DNA of 64,000 nt. It comes from Candidatus Flexifilum breve (lineage in GTDB: Bacteria; Chloroflexota; Anaerolineae; Aggregatilineales; Phototrophicaceae). Below the pieces are notes generated by a model. The model saw only the letters and a list, made by a program, of their open reading frames with translations, did no database searches and was not told the origin of the DNA. This document shows, piece after piece, positions 1 through 7,778 of the stretch; within the stretch, counting starts at the first letter, position 1; the number at the start of each line of letters is the position of its first letter. The position numbers and the translations under genes are program-made. The stretch spans positions 124,001 to 188,000 of the forward strand of contig JADKGC010000011.1 of the NCBI GenBank assembly GCA_016717205.1. Direction: 5' to 3'.

Positions 1-1
1 C

Positions 2-166
2 GGCATCGGCTTAGGGTTGGCGATCTGTAAGGGCATCGTCGAAGCGCACGGGGGGCAGATCTCCATGCAGAGCCGGGGTTACGACCCGGACCGTCTGCCG
101 GGGAGTGAGTTCATCGTCGTGCTGCCGATGGTGGCGCACGTGGCCCGGAAGTCGCGAGAGCCGTAA
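2..166 (+). CDS. Sensor histidine kinase, C-terminal fragment
   Basis: The window opens inside a gene; the visible 54 residues begin GIGLGLAICKGIVEAHGG and end at a TAA. The GxGLGLAICKxIVExHGG pattern is the G-box and following helix of the HATPase_c domain of two-component sensor kinases, followed by the usual closing strand (SEFIVVLPM). The kinase autophosphorylates a histidine in a dimerisation domain that lies upstream of the window, so the sensed signal cannot be inferred. Only 2 nt separate its stop from the following permease, so the two are probably cotranscribed. Confidence 0.85.
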   Translation, partial: GIGLGLAICKGIVEAHGGQISMQSRGYDPDRLPGSEFIVVLPMVAHVARKSREP

Positions 167-168
167 TC

Positions 169-1329
169 ATGCGTCTTGTCCGCCCCTCGGAGCACGCCCA
201 AGCGGTCGCCGCCGCCCTGCTCACACCTGTGTTCCTCGGCGTCGCGCCGATCTTCGGTAAATTGGCGATTCGCGCGGGCGCCGATCCGTTTTCGGTAGCG
301 GCATGGCGAACGCTCGTCGCGGTGGTGCTGCTGTGGTTGTTCTACAGTATCGCGTTCCGCAAGTACATCTTCATTTACCCGGCGGGCTTGCTCGGGTGCA
401 TCATCATCGGCGTGATCAACGACATCGGCTCGCTCTTCTTCTACGGTGGTCTCGGCCTGCTCGACGCCTCGATGACGCAGCTCCTCAACGGCATGTACAT
501 CGTGTTCGCGGTGATTCTGTCGCATCTCGGTGGGGAAAAACTCAGCCGCAGTCTCGCGATTCGCCTCGGCCTGTCGATCATCGCGCTCGTCATGCTGACG
601 GGCTTCGGCAACCAGCCGCTCGATTGGCTGGGCGTCGGCATGATGCTCGGCAGCGCGCTCATGTTCGCCGGGACGATGATGTTCAGCCAGTATTTGCTCT
701 ACGAAATTCCGCCGCCGACGGCGACGCTCTACATCCTCTCGACGATGGGCGTGGTCGTGTTGATGGCGTGGGCGGCGGTCGGCACGCCGCTGTCCTTCGA
801 TGTCTTTGAGGCGGCGCTCCCGCCGATTGTTGTGCTCGGCATCACGACCGCGCTCTCGCGTCTGGCGATGTTTTCGAGCATTCGCGTGTTCGGCAGCCTG
901 CGCACGGTGATCATCGCCATCGGCGAAATCGGCGTGGCGCTGACGCTGGCCTATCTCGTGCTGGGCGACCGCCTGTCGCCGGTGCAGGTGGCGGGCGTGG
1001 CCTTGCTCGGCGTGAGCATGCTGCTCATCCGCTCCACCGATATGGCTCCGCGCGGCATTAACCCCAACGCGCTGCTCGTGCACGACATGGCGAACATTCA
1101 GTTTCAGCGCATCGCCTTCCACAAAGCCTTCGGCAAGGCGCACCATGACAACGAGTTCGGCGTGATGGGCGCGCTGACGACGATGGAAATGCAGGCGATC
1201 CAGAAGATGATGGGGGCGAGCAACCGCCCGGTGAATCCGCTGCCCATTCCGCGTGACCTGTACAGCGACGAGCCGACCCGCCCGCGCAATCCCTTCAAAG
1301 ACCAGAACGGGAACGGCGATTCGCGCTGA
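169..1329 (+). CDS. EamA/DMT-superfamily permease with long C-terminal tail
   Basis: A 386-residue protein with about ten hydrophobic segments in residues 12-290, arranged as two EamA-like five-helix halves; this is the drug/metabolite transporter fold that exports small metabolites through the inner membrane. The second half ends LGVSMLLIRSTD, and a polar tail of about 95 residues follows (GINPNALLVHDMANIQ... to GNGDSR), longer than usual for the family and presumably cytoplasmic. The ATG is 2 nt after the kinase stop, suggesting translational coupling. The substrate cannot be told. Confidence 0.82.
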   Translation: MRLVRPSEHAQAVAAALLTPVFLGVAPIFGKLAIRAGADPFSVAAWRTLVAVVLLWLFYSIAFRKYIFIYPAGLLGCIIIGVINDIGSLFFYGGLGLLDASMTQLLNGMYIVFAVILSHLGGEKLSRSLAIRLGLSIIALVMLTGFGNQPLDWLGVGMMLGSALMFAGTMMFSQYLLYEIPPPTATLYILSTMGVVVLMAWAAVGTPLSFDVFEAALPPIVVLGITTALSRLAMFSSIRVFGSLRTVIIAIGEIGVALTLAYLVLGDRLSPVQVAGVALLGVSMLLIRSTDMAPRGINPNALLVHDMANIQFQRIAFHKAFGKAHHDNEFGVMGALTTMEMQAIQKMMGASNRPVNPLPIPRDLYSDEPTRPRNPFKDQNGNGDSR

Positions 1330-1330
1330 C

Positions 1331-1630
1331 AGGCGTAGTTTTTTTCATCCTTCCCAACGGAATACAGGTTTCCTGCGCCAAAAACCGTGTAGGGACGAGG
1401 CATGCCTCGTCCCTACACAGACGCACTTATCTGTCTCCCCTCCCCGAATTCGGGGAGGGGCCGGGGGTGGGGTCGGATACACAGGGCAGTCACGCAAAAT
1501 CATCGCCACTCGGCTGTTTTATCCCTAACTGACGTCAAAAAGCATCGTTTGGCAAACAGGGGGACAGCCGTGTTGGCAAAGAAGGACGAGGCATGCCTCG
1601 TCCCTACAATGAAAACCTACCTCTGCTAGA
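1331..1630. repeat. Composite repeat element filling the 1330-1816 gap (copy 1)
   Basis: The 487-nt gap holds no convincing gene. It contains a perfect 28-bp palindrome at 1389-1416 (arms GTAGGGACGAGGCA / TGCCTCGTCCCTAC), a second copy lacking the outer left arm at 1584-1607, a GAATTC-centred CCCC/GGGG palindrome near 1437-1475, and a lone TTATCCCTAAC terminus at 1519-1529. Order and flanking words (AATACAGGTTTCCTG... to AAAACCTACC) parallel those at 13845-14049, so the two are diverged copies of one composite element. Confidence 0.7.
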
Positions 1631-1743
1631 CCCCGCCCCTACAGGAATACATTGGGCATCCGAATTTCGCTAACTTGCGCCAATGTCAAGAAACTCTAGC
1701 ATTTTCCGGCTAGGAAGGAAGTTTGTCTTATGTTAAAGCGCGG

Positions 1744-1772
1744 TTGTCTACCGTTATAATCCCTTGTATACT
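1744..1772 (+). promoter_or_regulatory. Sigma-70-like promoter for the zinc-ribbon methyltransferase
   Basis: TTGTCT (1744-1749) and TATACT (1767-1772) are separated by exactly 17 nt, matching 4/6 and 5/6 of the -35/-10 consensus. The predicted start near 1779 leaves a leader of about 38 nt before the ATG at 1817. Prediction from pattern only. Confidence 0.5.
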
Positions 1773-1816
1773 GTCCGAGTTTTGCACGACAAAATCGAGA
1801 TAAGGCGAGTCAGCAG

Positions 1817-2743
1817 ATGGCGGAGTCCACGGAAAACCAGTCCCCACGCGTGCGCGCAGAGGTCGAAAAGAAACACATCCCCTGCAACTTGTGTGGAGGA
1901 ACCGATCTCGTTCCGTATTGCCCCGAAAACGAACGTGGTCTGGTTGAATGCCAGAACTGCGGCCTCGTGTTCGTCAGCCCGCGCCCGGACGCCCACGAAC
2001 TCTACGCTTTGTACGGCGAAACCTACTTTCAGAACAGCGACTCCGGCACGGTCGGCTACACCAATTATGTCCGCGATGAAGCCAACATCCGCAAGACCTT
2101 TCGGCGCCGCCTGAGCCGTCTGGAACGGTTTGTCAGCCGCAAGGGCAAGCTGCTGGATGTGGGGTGCGCGGCGGGCTTTTTCCTCGCGGAAGCGCAGGCG
2201 CGCGGTTGGCAGGTTGAAGGGCTGGACGTTTCCAGTTTCGCCGTCAACTACACGCGCGACCGCTTCGGTTTCCCGGCGGCGCACGGCAGCTTCACCGAGC
2301 TCGATTTTGAGCGAGGCAGCTACGCGATGGTGTCGCTGTGGGATGTGATCGAACATGTGCCCGACCCCAAAGCCTACATTCAGCGCGCGGCGGAACTGCT
2401 GCAATCCGGCGGCACGATTGCGCTGGCGACGCCAGACGTCGACAGCATTCCCGCGCACATCACGGGGAAGCGCTGGGTCGGCTACAAGCTGTCGGAAGAA
2501 CACCTTTACTATTTCTCGCCCAAGACGCTGGGGCGCATGCTGACCGAAGCCGGATTTGAAGTGGTCGATGTCTACCACGTTGGCAAATATGTCACGCTGC
2601 GGTTGTTCCTCGACCGTCTGGGCATGTATCTGCCGCCGCTGGCGAAACCGCTGCAGTCGCTGGAACGCGCTTTCCGGTTATCGGAATGGTCACTTTACGT
2701 CAACCCGTTCGACATCATCGCCATCACCGCCCGCAAACGTTGA
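1817..2743 (+). CDS. SAM-dependent class I methyltransferase with N-terminal zinc ribbon
   Basis: A 308-residue protein. Residues 23-48 contain CNLCGG and CQNCG, a Cys4 zinc-ribbon knuckle frequent at the start of methyltransferases in sugar and surface-glycan loci. The Rossmann methyltransferase core follows: LLDVGCAAGFFLAEA (motif I, about residue 112), then VSLWDVIEHVPDP and GGTIALATPDVDS (Methyltransf_23 type). The acceptor is unknown. It is followed with stop/start overlap by the GT-C-like genes, so a glycan or glycolipid acceptor is a reasonable inference. Confidence 0.82.
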   Translation: MAESTENQSPRVRAEVEKKHIPCNLCGGTDLVPYCPENERGLVECQNCGLVFVSPRPDAHELYALYGETYFQNSDSGTVGYTNYVRDEANIRKTFRRRLSRLERFVSRKGKLLDVGCAAGFFLAEAQARGWQVEGLDVSSFAVNYTRDRFGFPAAHGSFTELDFERGSYAMVSLWDVIEHVPDPKAYIQRAAELLQSGGTIALATPDVDSIPAHITGKRWVGYKLSEEHLYYFSPKTLGRMLTEAGFEVVDVYHVGKYVTLRLFLDRLGMYLPPLAKPLQSLERAFRLSEWSLYVNPFDIIAITARKR

Positions 2744-3262
2744 AGCGCATTCGTCCCCGATCTCGCCGCATTCGCGGTCTATTTCGGGGTGGCGTGTGTC
2801 ATCACTTTTCCGCTCATCACGCAGCTTGACGCGCGGCTAATCGGACATCCCTTCGGGGATGCGACCGAGTACGCCGCGCATGTCTGGTGGATCAAGCACG
2901 CGCTGCAAACGGGGCAAAATCCGTTCTTCCAGCCGCTGCTGTTGTATCCGCAGGGGTTGTCGGCGGCGTGGCTGTGGAGCGCGCCGCTGCAAAGCTTCCC
3001 CGCGTGGCTGTTCGCCTTCGTGCTGAGTATCCCCGCTGCCTTCAACCTGTCCACGCTGCTCACGCTGGCGCTCAACGGCACGAGCATGTTCGTGCTCATG
3101 CGCTATCTTCTGAGTCAACCTCACCCCCTAGCCCCCTCTCCGGGGGGAGCGGAGGATGCGGTTGTAGGGACGGGGCATGCCTCGTCCTCAGCGGATCAGC
3201 CTCACCCCCCACTCGCTGCGCTCGTCTCCCCCTCTCCCTTGGGAGAGGGGGGTGGGGGGTGA
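2740..3262 (+). pseudogene. GT-C-like membrane protein, N-terminal part of a frame-disrupted gene (paralog 1)
   Basis: Reading from about 2756 gives PDLAAFAVYFGVACVITFPLI...EYAAHVWWIKHALQTGQNPFF, which aligns to the N-terminus of the downstream paralog starting at 4856. No ATG/GTG/TTG precedes it in frame except GTG 2789, which would cut the first membrane helix. A TTG at 2740, overlapping the previous TGA, would give MKRIRP and join this frame if one C of the CCCC run at 2755-2758 were absent. At the other end the frame runs into inserted repeats (from 3117) and stops at 3262, while the rest of the homology lies in another frame. Two indels are therefore implied: gene decay, assembly error, or slippage. 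Confidence 0.6.
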
Positions 3263-3265
3263 GGC
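3117..3265. repeat. Repeat cluster inserted inside the paralog-1 reading frame
   Basis: It begins CCTCACCCCCTAGCCCCC, includes a family-A palindrome near 3164-3187 (GTAGGGACGGGGCATGCC, then CTCGTCCT) and ends GGGGGGTGAGG. The DNA interrupts the region encoding a loop between two membrane segments: RYLLSQ before, AAAFLAGLTFMLYP after. It is translated partly as QPHPLAPSPGG in one frame and PPLPWERGVGGE in another, and its length leaves the flanking coding parts out of frame. Confidence 0.8.
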
Positions 3266-4859
3266 GGCGGCCTTTCTCGCTGGCCTGACCTTCATGCTCT
3301 ACCCGGCGTTTCAGGGCCAGCTTGCCGCCGCGCACACGGGGCTGCTCGTGTTGTGGGGCGTGCCGCTGCTCCTGCTAGCGCTGCTGCGCCTGCGCGACGG
3401 GCGGCGCTTCATCGGGATCGGCGCGGCGCTGTTCGTGGTGTCGCTGTGGGGCAATCTGCTGCTGCTGTTTTACCTGCTCGCGCCGCTTCTCGGCGTGTAC
3501 GCGCTGCTGCTGCTGCTGCGCCGCGACTGGTCGCTGCTGGGGCGCACCCTGCTCACGCTGATCCTCGGCGGGCTGCTGGCACTGCCGTTTCTGCTGCCCA
3601 CCTTGCGCGAAGCGACGGGCGGCGCGTCTGAACCGGGCGCGGTGCGCTACAGCGCGGCGCTGCTCGGCATCGTGTCGCCGTCCTTCAATCATCCGCTGTT
3701 CAGCGGGTTGGAGTATCCGCGCCGCGTGCTCGGCATTGACCCGTTTGAGGGCGCGGCCTACCTCGGCGTGATTACAGCGGCGTTGGCTGCTGTTGCGCTG
3801 ATCAAGCGGCGAGAATCCCGCTGGTGGCTGATCGTCGCGCTGAGCGCTTGGGTGCTGTCGCTCGGGTCGCTGCTCAAACTCGACGACGCGCCGCTCACCG
3901 TGCTCATTGGCGGCTACGCCACGGCGATCCCGCTGCCCGCCGCGCTGCTGCCCTACATCCCCGTGCTGAATATCGCGCGGACGCCGGGACGCTTCAATTT
4001 TGCGGTCGGCTTTGCGGCGGCGCTCCTCGCGGGCTATGGCGCGGCGACCGTCGGGCGCTGGCTCAAGCCGCCCCGACTGCGCATGATCGCTCTACTTGGT
4101 CTCGCCGTGTTGATCGCCTTTGAATACCAGTTCTTCTGGCCGCTGCCCACCACCGACGCCGTGATCCCCGACGCGATCCGGAGTTTGGCGGGGCGTGCTG
4201 ACGTACGCGCCGTGTTCGACGTGCCCTTTCAGCATCCGCTGGTCGATAAAGAAGGGCTGTATCTGCAAACCGGGCATCAGCAGGCATTGATCGGTGGGCA
4301 TATCACCCGGCAGACGCCGCTCGACCCGGCGGCGGGTTGGCTGCTGCAAACCTTCGACCCGGCGCTGCTCGACGCGGCGGGGGCGGATCTTGTCATTTTG
4401 CACCGCGAGTGGGATGATGCAGAATTAGAGGCGGCCGTCTATGCGCGTCTCGGCGTGCCGCTGTACGAAGACGCACGTTTCGCCGTGTTCGCGGTCGCGC
4501 CCTATGCCGGGGAGGCGCCCGGTTTCACGTGGATCAGCCGCGTAGACGCCGAGGTGACCGATACGGCGGAAGTCTACCTGTACGCGCCACAGCCCGGCAC
4601 GGTCACGCTGACCGGACGCATCAGCGCGGACGGACGCGGCGCGCGCTTGCTGCTGGATGGCGCGCCGCTGGTCACGTGGACGGTGACGGGGGAACAGGGC
4701 TGGAATGTGCCGATTGATCTGCCCACGGCGGGCTTTCACACGCTGACGCTGGCCGTCGATCCGGCGTGCCCGCCACCCAACGCTGAGGCGCTGGTGTGCC
4801 GCCCGCTGTACGTCGAACAACTTGAACTGCGCAACTATCGCCCACTCAGGCAGTCATGA
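3177..4859 (+). CDS. GT-C-like membrane protein, C-terminal part of the frame-disrupted paralog 1
   Basis: This 560-residue frame starts inside the inserted repeats; its first ~30 residues are repeat-derived. True homology to the paralog at 4856 begins at AAAFLAGLTFMLYPAFQGQLAAAHTGLLVLWGVPLL. About nine hydrophobic segments follow, then SPSFNHPLFSGLEYPRRVLGIDPFEGAAYLGV and a soluble C-terminal beta-rich domain (from about residue 440). The architecture is that of YfhO/GT-C-type membrane glycosyltransferases that use polyprenyl-phosphate sugars, but the catalytic first loop would be in the separated N-terminal part. Its stop overlaps the next start as ATGA. Probably not functional alone. Confidence 0.6.
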   Translation: MPRPQRISLTPHSLRSSPPLPWERGVGGEAAAFLAGLTFMLYPAFQGQLAAAHTGLLVLWGVPLLLLALLRLRDGRRFIGIGAALFVVSLWGNLLLLFYLLAPLLGVYALLLLLRRDWSLLGRTLLTLILGGLLALPFLLPTLREATGGASEPGAVRYSAALLGIVSPSFNHPLFSGLEYPRRVLGIDPFEGAAYLGVITAALAAVALIKRRESRWWLIVALSAWVLSLGSLLKLDDAPLTVLIGGYATAIPLPAALLPYIPVLNIARTPGRFNFAVGFAAALLAGYGAATVGRWLKPPRLRMIALLGLAVLIAFEYQFFWPLPTTDAVIPDAIRSLAGRADVRAVFDVPFQHPLVDKEGLYLQTGHQQALIGGHITRQTPLDPAAGWLLQTFDPALLDAAGADLVILHREWDDAELEAAVYARLGVPLYEDARFAVFAVAPYAGEAPGFTWISRVDAEVTDTAEVYLYAPQPGTVTLTGRISADGRGARLLLDGAPLVTWTVTGEQGWNVPIDLPTAGFHTLTLAVDPACPPPNAEALVCRPLYVEQLELRNYRPLRQS

Positions 4860-7342
4860 GCATGAGCCGAAAATTTCCCGTCACCCTGATCGCGTTGCTC
4901 GTCTATCTGGTCATTGCCATCCTCGTCACCTACCCGCTGATCCTCAACCTGTCGACGGCGCTGGTCGGCTATGTGCATGGCGACGCCTATGAGATGGCGC
5001 ATCATATCTGGTGGATCAAGCACGCGCTGCAAACGGGGCAAAACCCGTTCTTTGCGGCGAATCTCGCCTACCCGGACGGCATCAACGGCGTGACCCTGTG
5101 GTCGCACCCGCTCCAGTTCTTCCCGGCGTGGCTGCTGGCGTTCGTCCTGCCGCTTCCCGTCGCTGCCAACGTGACCATTCTGCTCACGGTCGCGCTCAAC
5201 GGCACGAGCATGTTCTGGTTGGTCAAGTACCTAACCGCCAAGCAAAAGACGTTAACCACAGAGAACACAGAGCGCGAAACACAAACTCCCCCTCGCCCCC
5301 TGGAGAGGGGGTTGGGGGGTGAGGTTATCTCGGCCTTCATTGCTGGCTTGATCTTCATGCTCTACCCGACGATGCAGGGTCATCTCGGCGCGGGGCATGC
5401 GGGCTTGATGGTCCAGTGGGGCGTGCCGATTCTGATCTACGCGCTCTACCGCCTGCGCGATGGCTGGCGCTATGTGTTCCTCGCGGCGGTCGCCATCGAA
5501 TTGAGCGTGAGCGGGCACATCCTCCAGTTGATCTATGTGGTGCTGCCGTTGATGGGGGTGTACGCGCTGTGGCTGCTCCTCCGGCGCGAGTTCGCATCCC
5601 TGCTGCGGCTGCTCGCGGCGGGCGTGATCGGCGGGGCGGTCGCGCTGATCTTCGCGCTGCCGAGCGCGACGGCGGCGGTCGGCACGGCAGCCTACGAAGA
5701 GACGGGCGATACGGTGCGCTACAGCGCCGATCTGCTGGCCATCGTCACGCCGTCCTTCAATCATCCGCTTTTTGGACGTTTGCCGTACACGCATACCGTG
5801 CTCGGCATCAACCTTGATGAAGGCGCGCTGTACCTCGGCGTGATCGCTGGGCTGCTGGCGCTCGTCGCGCTGATCCGCGTGCCCAAAGCGCGCGTGTGGG
5901 GCTGGATCGGACTGCTGGCATGGATATTGTCGCTCGGCGTGCTGCTCAAAATCTTCGACCAGCCCGTCAGCCTGAGCGCAGACGCCTATCGCAGTTACAT
6001 CCCGATGCCGTTCGCGCTGGTCGCCGACCTGCCGATCTTCAATCTGGCGCGCACGCCGGGGCGCTTCGGCTTTTTGCTGGCGGCGGCGGTCGCCATTCTC
6101 GCGGGCTACGGTGTGACCGTGCTCTGGGGGTGGCTGCGCCGTCCTGCCTTCCGGGTAGTCGTCGCACTGATCGTCGGCGCGGTCATCGTGTTCGAATATC
6201 AGACGTTCTTCCCGCTGCCGATGACCACCGCCGCGGTGCCCGCCGGGGTCGCGGCGTTGGCCGACCGCGCCGACGTGCGGGCGATCTTCAGCGCGCCGTG
6301 GAACAATCTCGTCGCTGCCAAGACCGATCTCTACTGGCAAACGGCCCATCAGCACGCGCTGATCGCCGGGCAGGTGACGCGGCAGACGCCCGTTAACCCA
6401 GCCAAGCTGAATCTGCTGGAAACGTTCGATCCGGCGCTGCTGCAGGACGCGGGCGCGGATGTGGTGCTCGTCCACCGTGACTTTGACGATGGCTCACTGG
6501 AAGCGGCGGCGCGGACGCAGCTCGGCGCTCCATTCTATGAAGATGAGCGCGTTGCCTTGTTCAATACCCCGGACGCCGACCACCCGGAAACGCTGACCTT
6601 CACGCTGCCGCCGGAAGGCGAAATCAGCAACACAGCGGACATCTACTTGCATGCGCCGGAACGCGGCTGTCCCGGCTGCACCTTCCACGAAGTCGACTGG
6701 ATTGTGTTGACGGCCACGCTGACCGGAGAAACGCGCACCGTGACTCTGCTGCTCGACGATGTGCCTGTGCATCGCTGGCAGGTGGACGGCGCAGCACCGA
6801 TCCGCGTGCCGCTGCCCGTGTTCGGCTACAGCACCGTGCGCTTCGCGCTTGATCCCGCCTGCCCGATCAACACCGACCCCGCGCTCGAATGTCACACCGT
6901 TGCCTTGAGCGATCCGGCGGTCGAATTCGTCGATGCGCCGCCGATCCTCGAAATTCCATCCGATCACCGCTTTGACCGGGGCGTGGCGCTCAGCAACTGG
7001 CATGTACCGGCGACGATTACGAGCGGTGATCCGCTGCCCGTGTGGCTGGAATGGACGCTGCAGCAGGCGCGCAGCGAGAACGACATCCGCTACGTGCACG
7101 TGCTCGACGCGAACGGGACGCTGGTCGGCCAGCAGGACAACACGCTCGGCGTCCAGCCCGCCCGCTCGGCGTGGGCGGAGGAAGTGACGATCAACTTTGA
7201 GAATCCACTGTCAGAGGGGGAGTATCACGTGTTCGTCGGCTGGTACACCTACCCGGAGATCGCGCCGTTCTGCGTGTTGAACGCCGAAGGATCGTGCGCG
7301 GCCAACGAGGTCGAGATCGGCACGTTCCAAGTCGGGGGGTGA
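4856..7342 (+). CDS. GT-C-like multi-pass membrane protein (paralog 2, intact)
   Basis: 828 residues. A first helix is followed by the loop GDAYEMAHHIWWIKHALQTG, whose Asp/Glu could correspond to the acidic catalytic loop of GT-C enzymes. About eleven membrane segments continue to residue 460, then come two beta-rich extracytoplasmic regions (570-690 and 700-828). Residues of about 133-156 (from the TTENTERETQ stretch through RGLGGEV) are the translation of an inserted repeat that here preserves the frame. It overlaps paralog 1 by ATGA and shares its domain order, so this is a tandem duplication. Likely role: transfer of a lipid-linked sugar at the outer face of the membrane; substrate unknown. 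Confidence 0.7.
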   Translation: MSMSRKFPVTLIALLVYLVIAILVTYPLILNLSTALVGYVHGDAYEMAHHIWWIKHALQTGQNPFFAANLAYPDGINGVTLWSHPLQFFPAWLLAFVLPLPVAANVTILLTVALNGTSMFWLVKYLTAKQKTLTTENTERETQTPPRPLERGLGGEVISAFIAGLIFMLYPTMQGHLGAGHAGLMVQWGVPILIYALYRLRDGWRYVFLAAVAIELSVSGHILQLIYVVLPLMGVYALWLLLRREFASLLRLLAAGVIGGAVALIFALPSATAAVGTAAYEETGDTVRYSADLLAIVTPSFNHPLFGRLPYTHTVLGINLDEGALYLGVIAGLLALVALIRVPKARVWGWIGLLAWILSLGVLLKIFDQPVSLSADAYRSYIPMPFALVADLPIFNLARTPGRFGFLLAAAVAILAGYGVTVLWGWLRRPAFRVVVALIVGAVIVFEYQTFFPLPMTTAAVPAGVAALADRADVRAIFSAPWNNLVAAKTDLYWQTAHQHALIAGQVTRQTPVNPAKLNLLETFDPALLQDAGADVVLVHRDFDDGSLEAAARTQLGAPFYEDERVALFNTPDADHPETLTFTLPPEGEISNTADIYLHAPERGCPGCTFHEVDWIVLTATLTGETRTVTLLLDDVPVHRWQVDGAAPIRVPLPVFGYSTVRFALDPACPINTDPALECHTVALSDPAVEFVDAPPILEIPSDHRFDRGVALSNWHVPATITSGDPLPVWLEWTLQQARSENDIRYVHVLDANGTLVGQQDNTLGVQPARSAWAEEVTINFENPLSEGEYHVFVGWYTYPEIAPFCVLNAEGSCAANEVEIGTFQVGG
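5252..5326. repeat. In-frame repeat insertion inside the paralog-2 gene
   Basis: TTAACCACAGAGAACACAGAG-type sequence joined to CCCCCTCGCCCCCTGGAGAG and GGGGGGTGAGG. It sits in the same inter-helix loop as the larger insertion in paralog 1 and keeps the reading frame open. Confidence 0.75.
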
Positions 7343-7372
7343 GGTGATGAAGGCGGTGCGTCCGACATGTCC

Positions 7373-7417
7373 GACCCCACCCCCAGCCCCAGCCCCTCCC
7401 CGAATTCGGGGAGGGGA
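7373..7417. repeat. GAATTC-centred palindrome (family C)
   Basis: A CCCCACCCCC(A)GCCCC lead followed by CCCCTCCCCGAATTCGGGG and AGGGG. The same unit recurs near 1440, 14060, 21765, 60090 and 61930, always intergenic. The gap 7343-7778 holds this, the MITE-like element at 7469-7582 and an AT-richer stretch before the next gene; no gene is visible in it. Confidence 0.7.
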
Positions 7418-7468
7418 GCCAGCCATGTTTCCCAGACCGAAACCGTTTTCGTAGTGACGCGATTTAGA

Positions 7469-7582
7469 GGGTGTCTAAAAAGCCCCTCAACCCCCAACCC
7501 CTTCTCCCACGCAAGCGGGGAGAAGGACGGCTTGCGCAGCAAGCAGGGTGAGGGGTGTCGTGAAAATCCTTTTTAGACACCC
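7469..7582. mobile_element. MITE-like element with 14-bp perfect terminal inverted repeats
   Basis: GGGTGTCTAAAAAG at 7469-7482 and its exact reverse complement at 7569-7582 bound a 114-bp element. The interior is a family-B repeat (CCCCTCAACCCCCAACCCC..., then GACGGCTTGCGCAGCAAGCA and GGGTGAGG). No open reading frame; no obvious target-site duplication. The ends look like insertion-sequence termini, so mobilisation in trans by an IS elsewhere in the genome is plausible. Confidence 0.7.
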
Positions 7583-7778
7583 GCTTGATCGCGTCCGCTG
7601 CTTCCAAATGGACTTCGTGCTGCCCGCAGAGTCTGTCCTTACAAAAACCACCCTTTGCATAGAGTCGTTCGGTGCGGGATGGAAGCAACTTTACTAAAAA
7701 CTGTAAACTGTGAACTTTCCCCGCCTCATGTCATAATAACGATCTGCTGAGATTACGCTTCTTGTGAAGGGACTGAGG

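Noticed and set aside
79..1146. Long minus-strand ORF opposite the histidine kinase/EamA region
   Set aside because: Its product is rich in Arg/His/Glu/Gln with no domain pattern, as expected for the antisense frame of a high-GC membrane protein gene; the plus-strand frame has clear helices and motifs.
3118..3262. Possible CRISPR-like array because of closely spaced repeats
   Set aside because: Units are palindromic and different from each other, with no constant repeat/spacer periodicity and no cas genes.
5252..6475. 407-residue minus-strand ORF opposite the GT-C paralog 2
   Set aside because: Composition is dominated by Arg, Glu, Gln, His; antisense shadow of the membrane protein.
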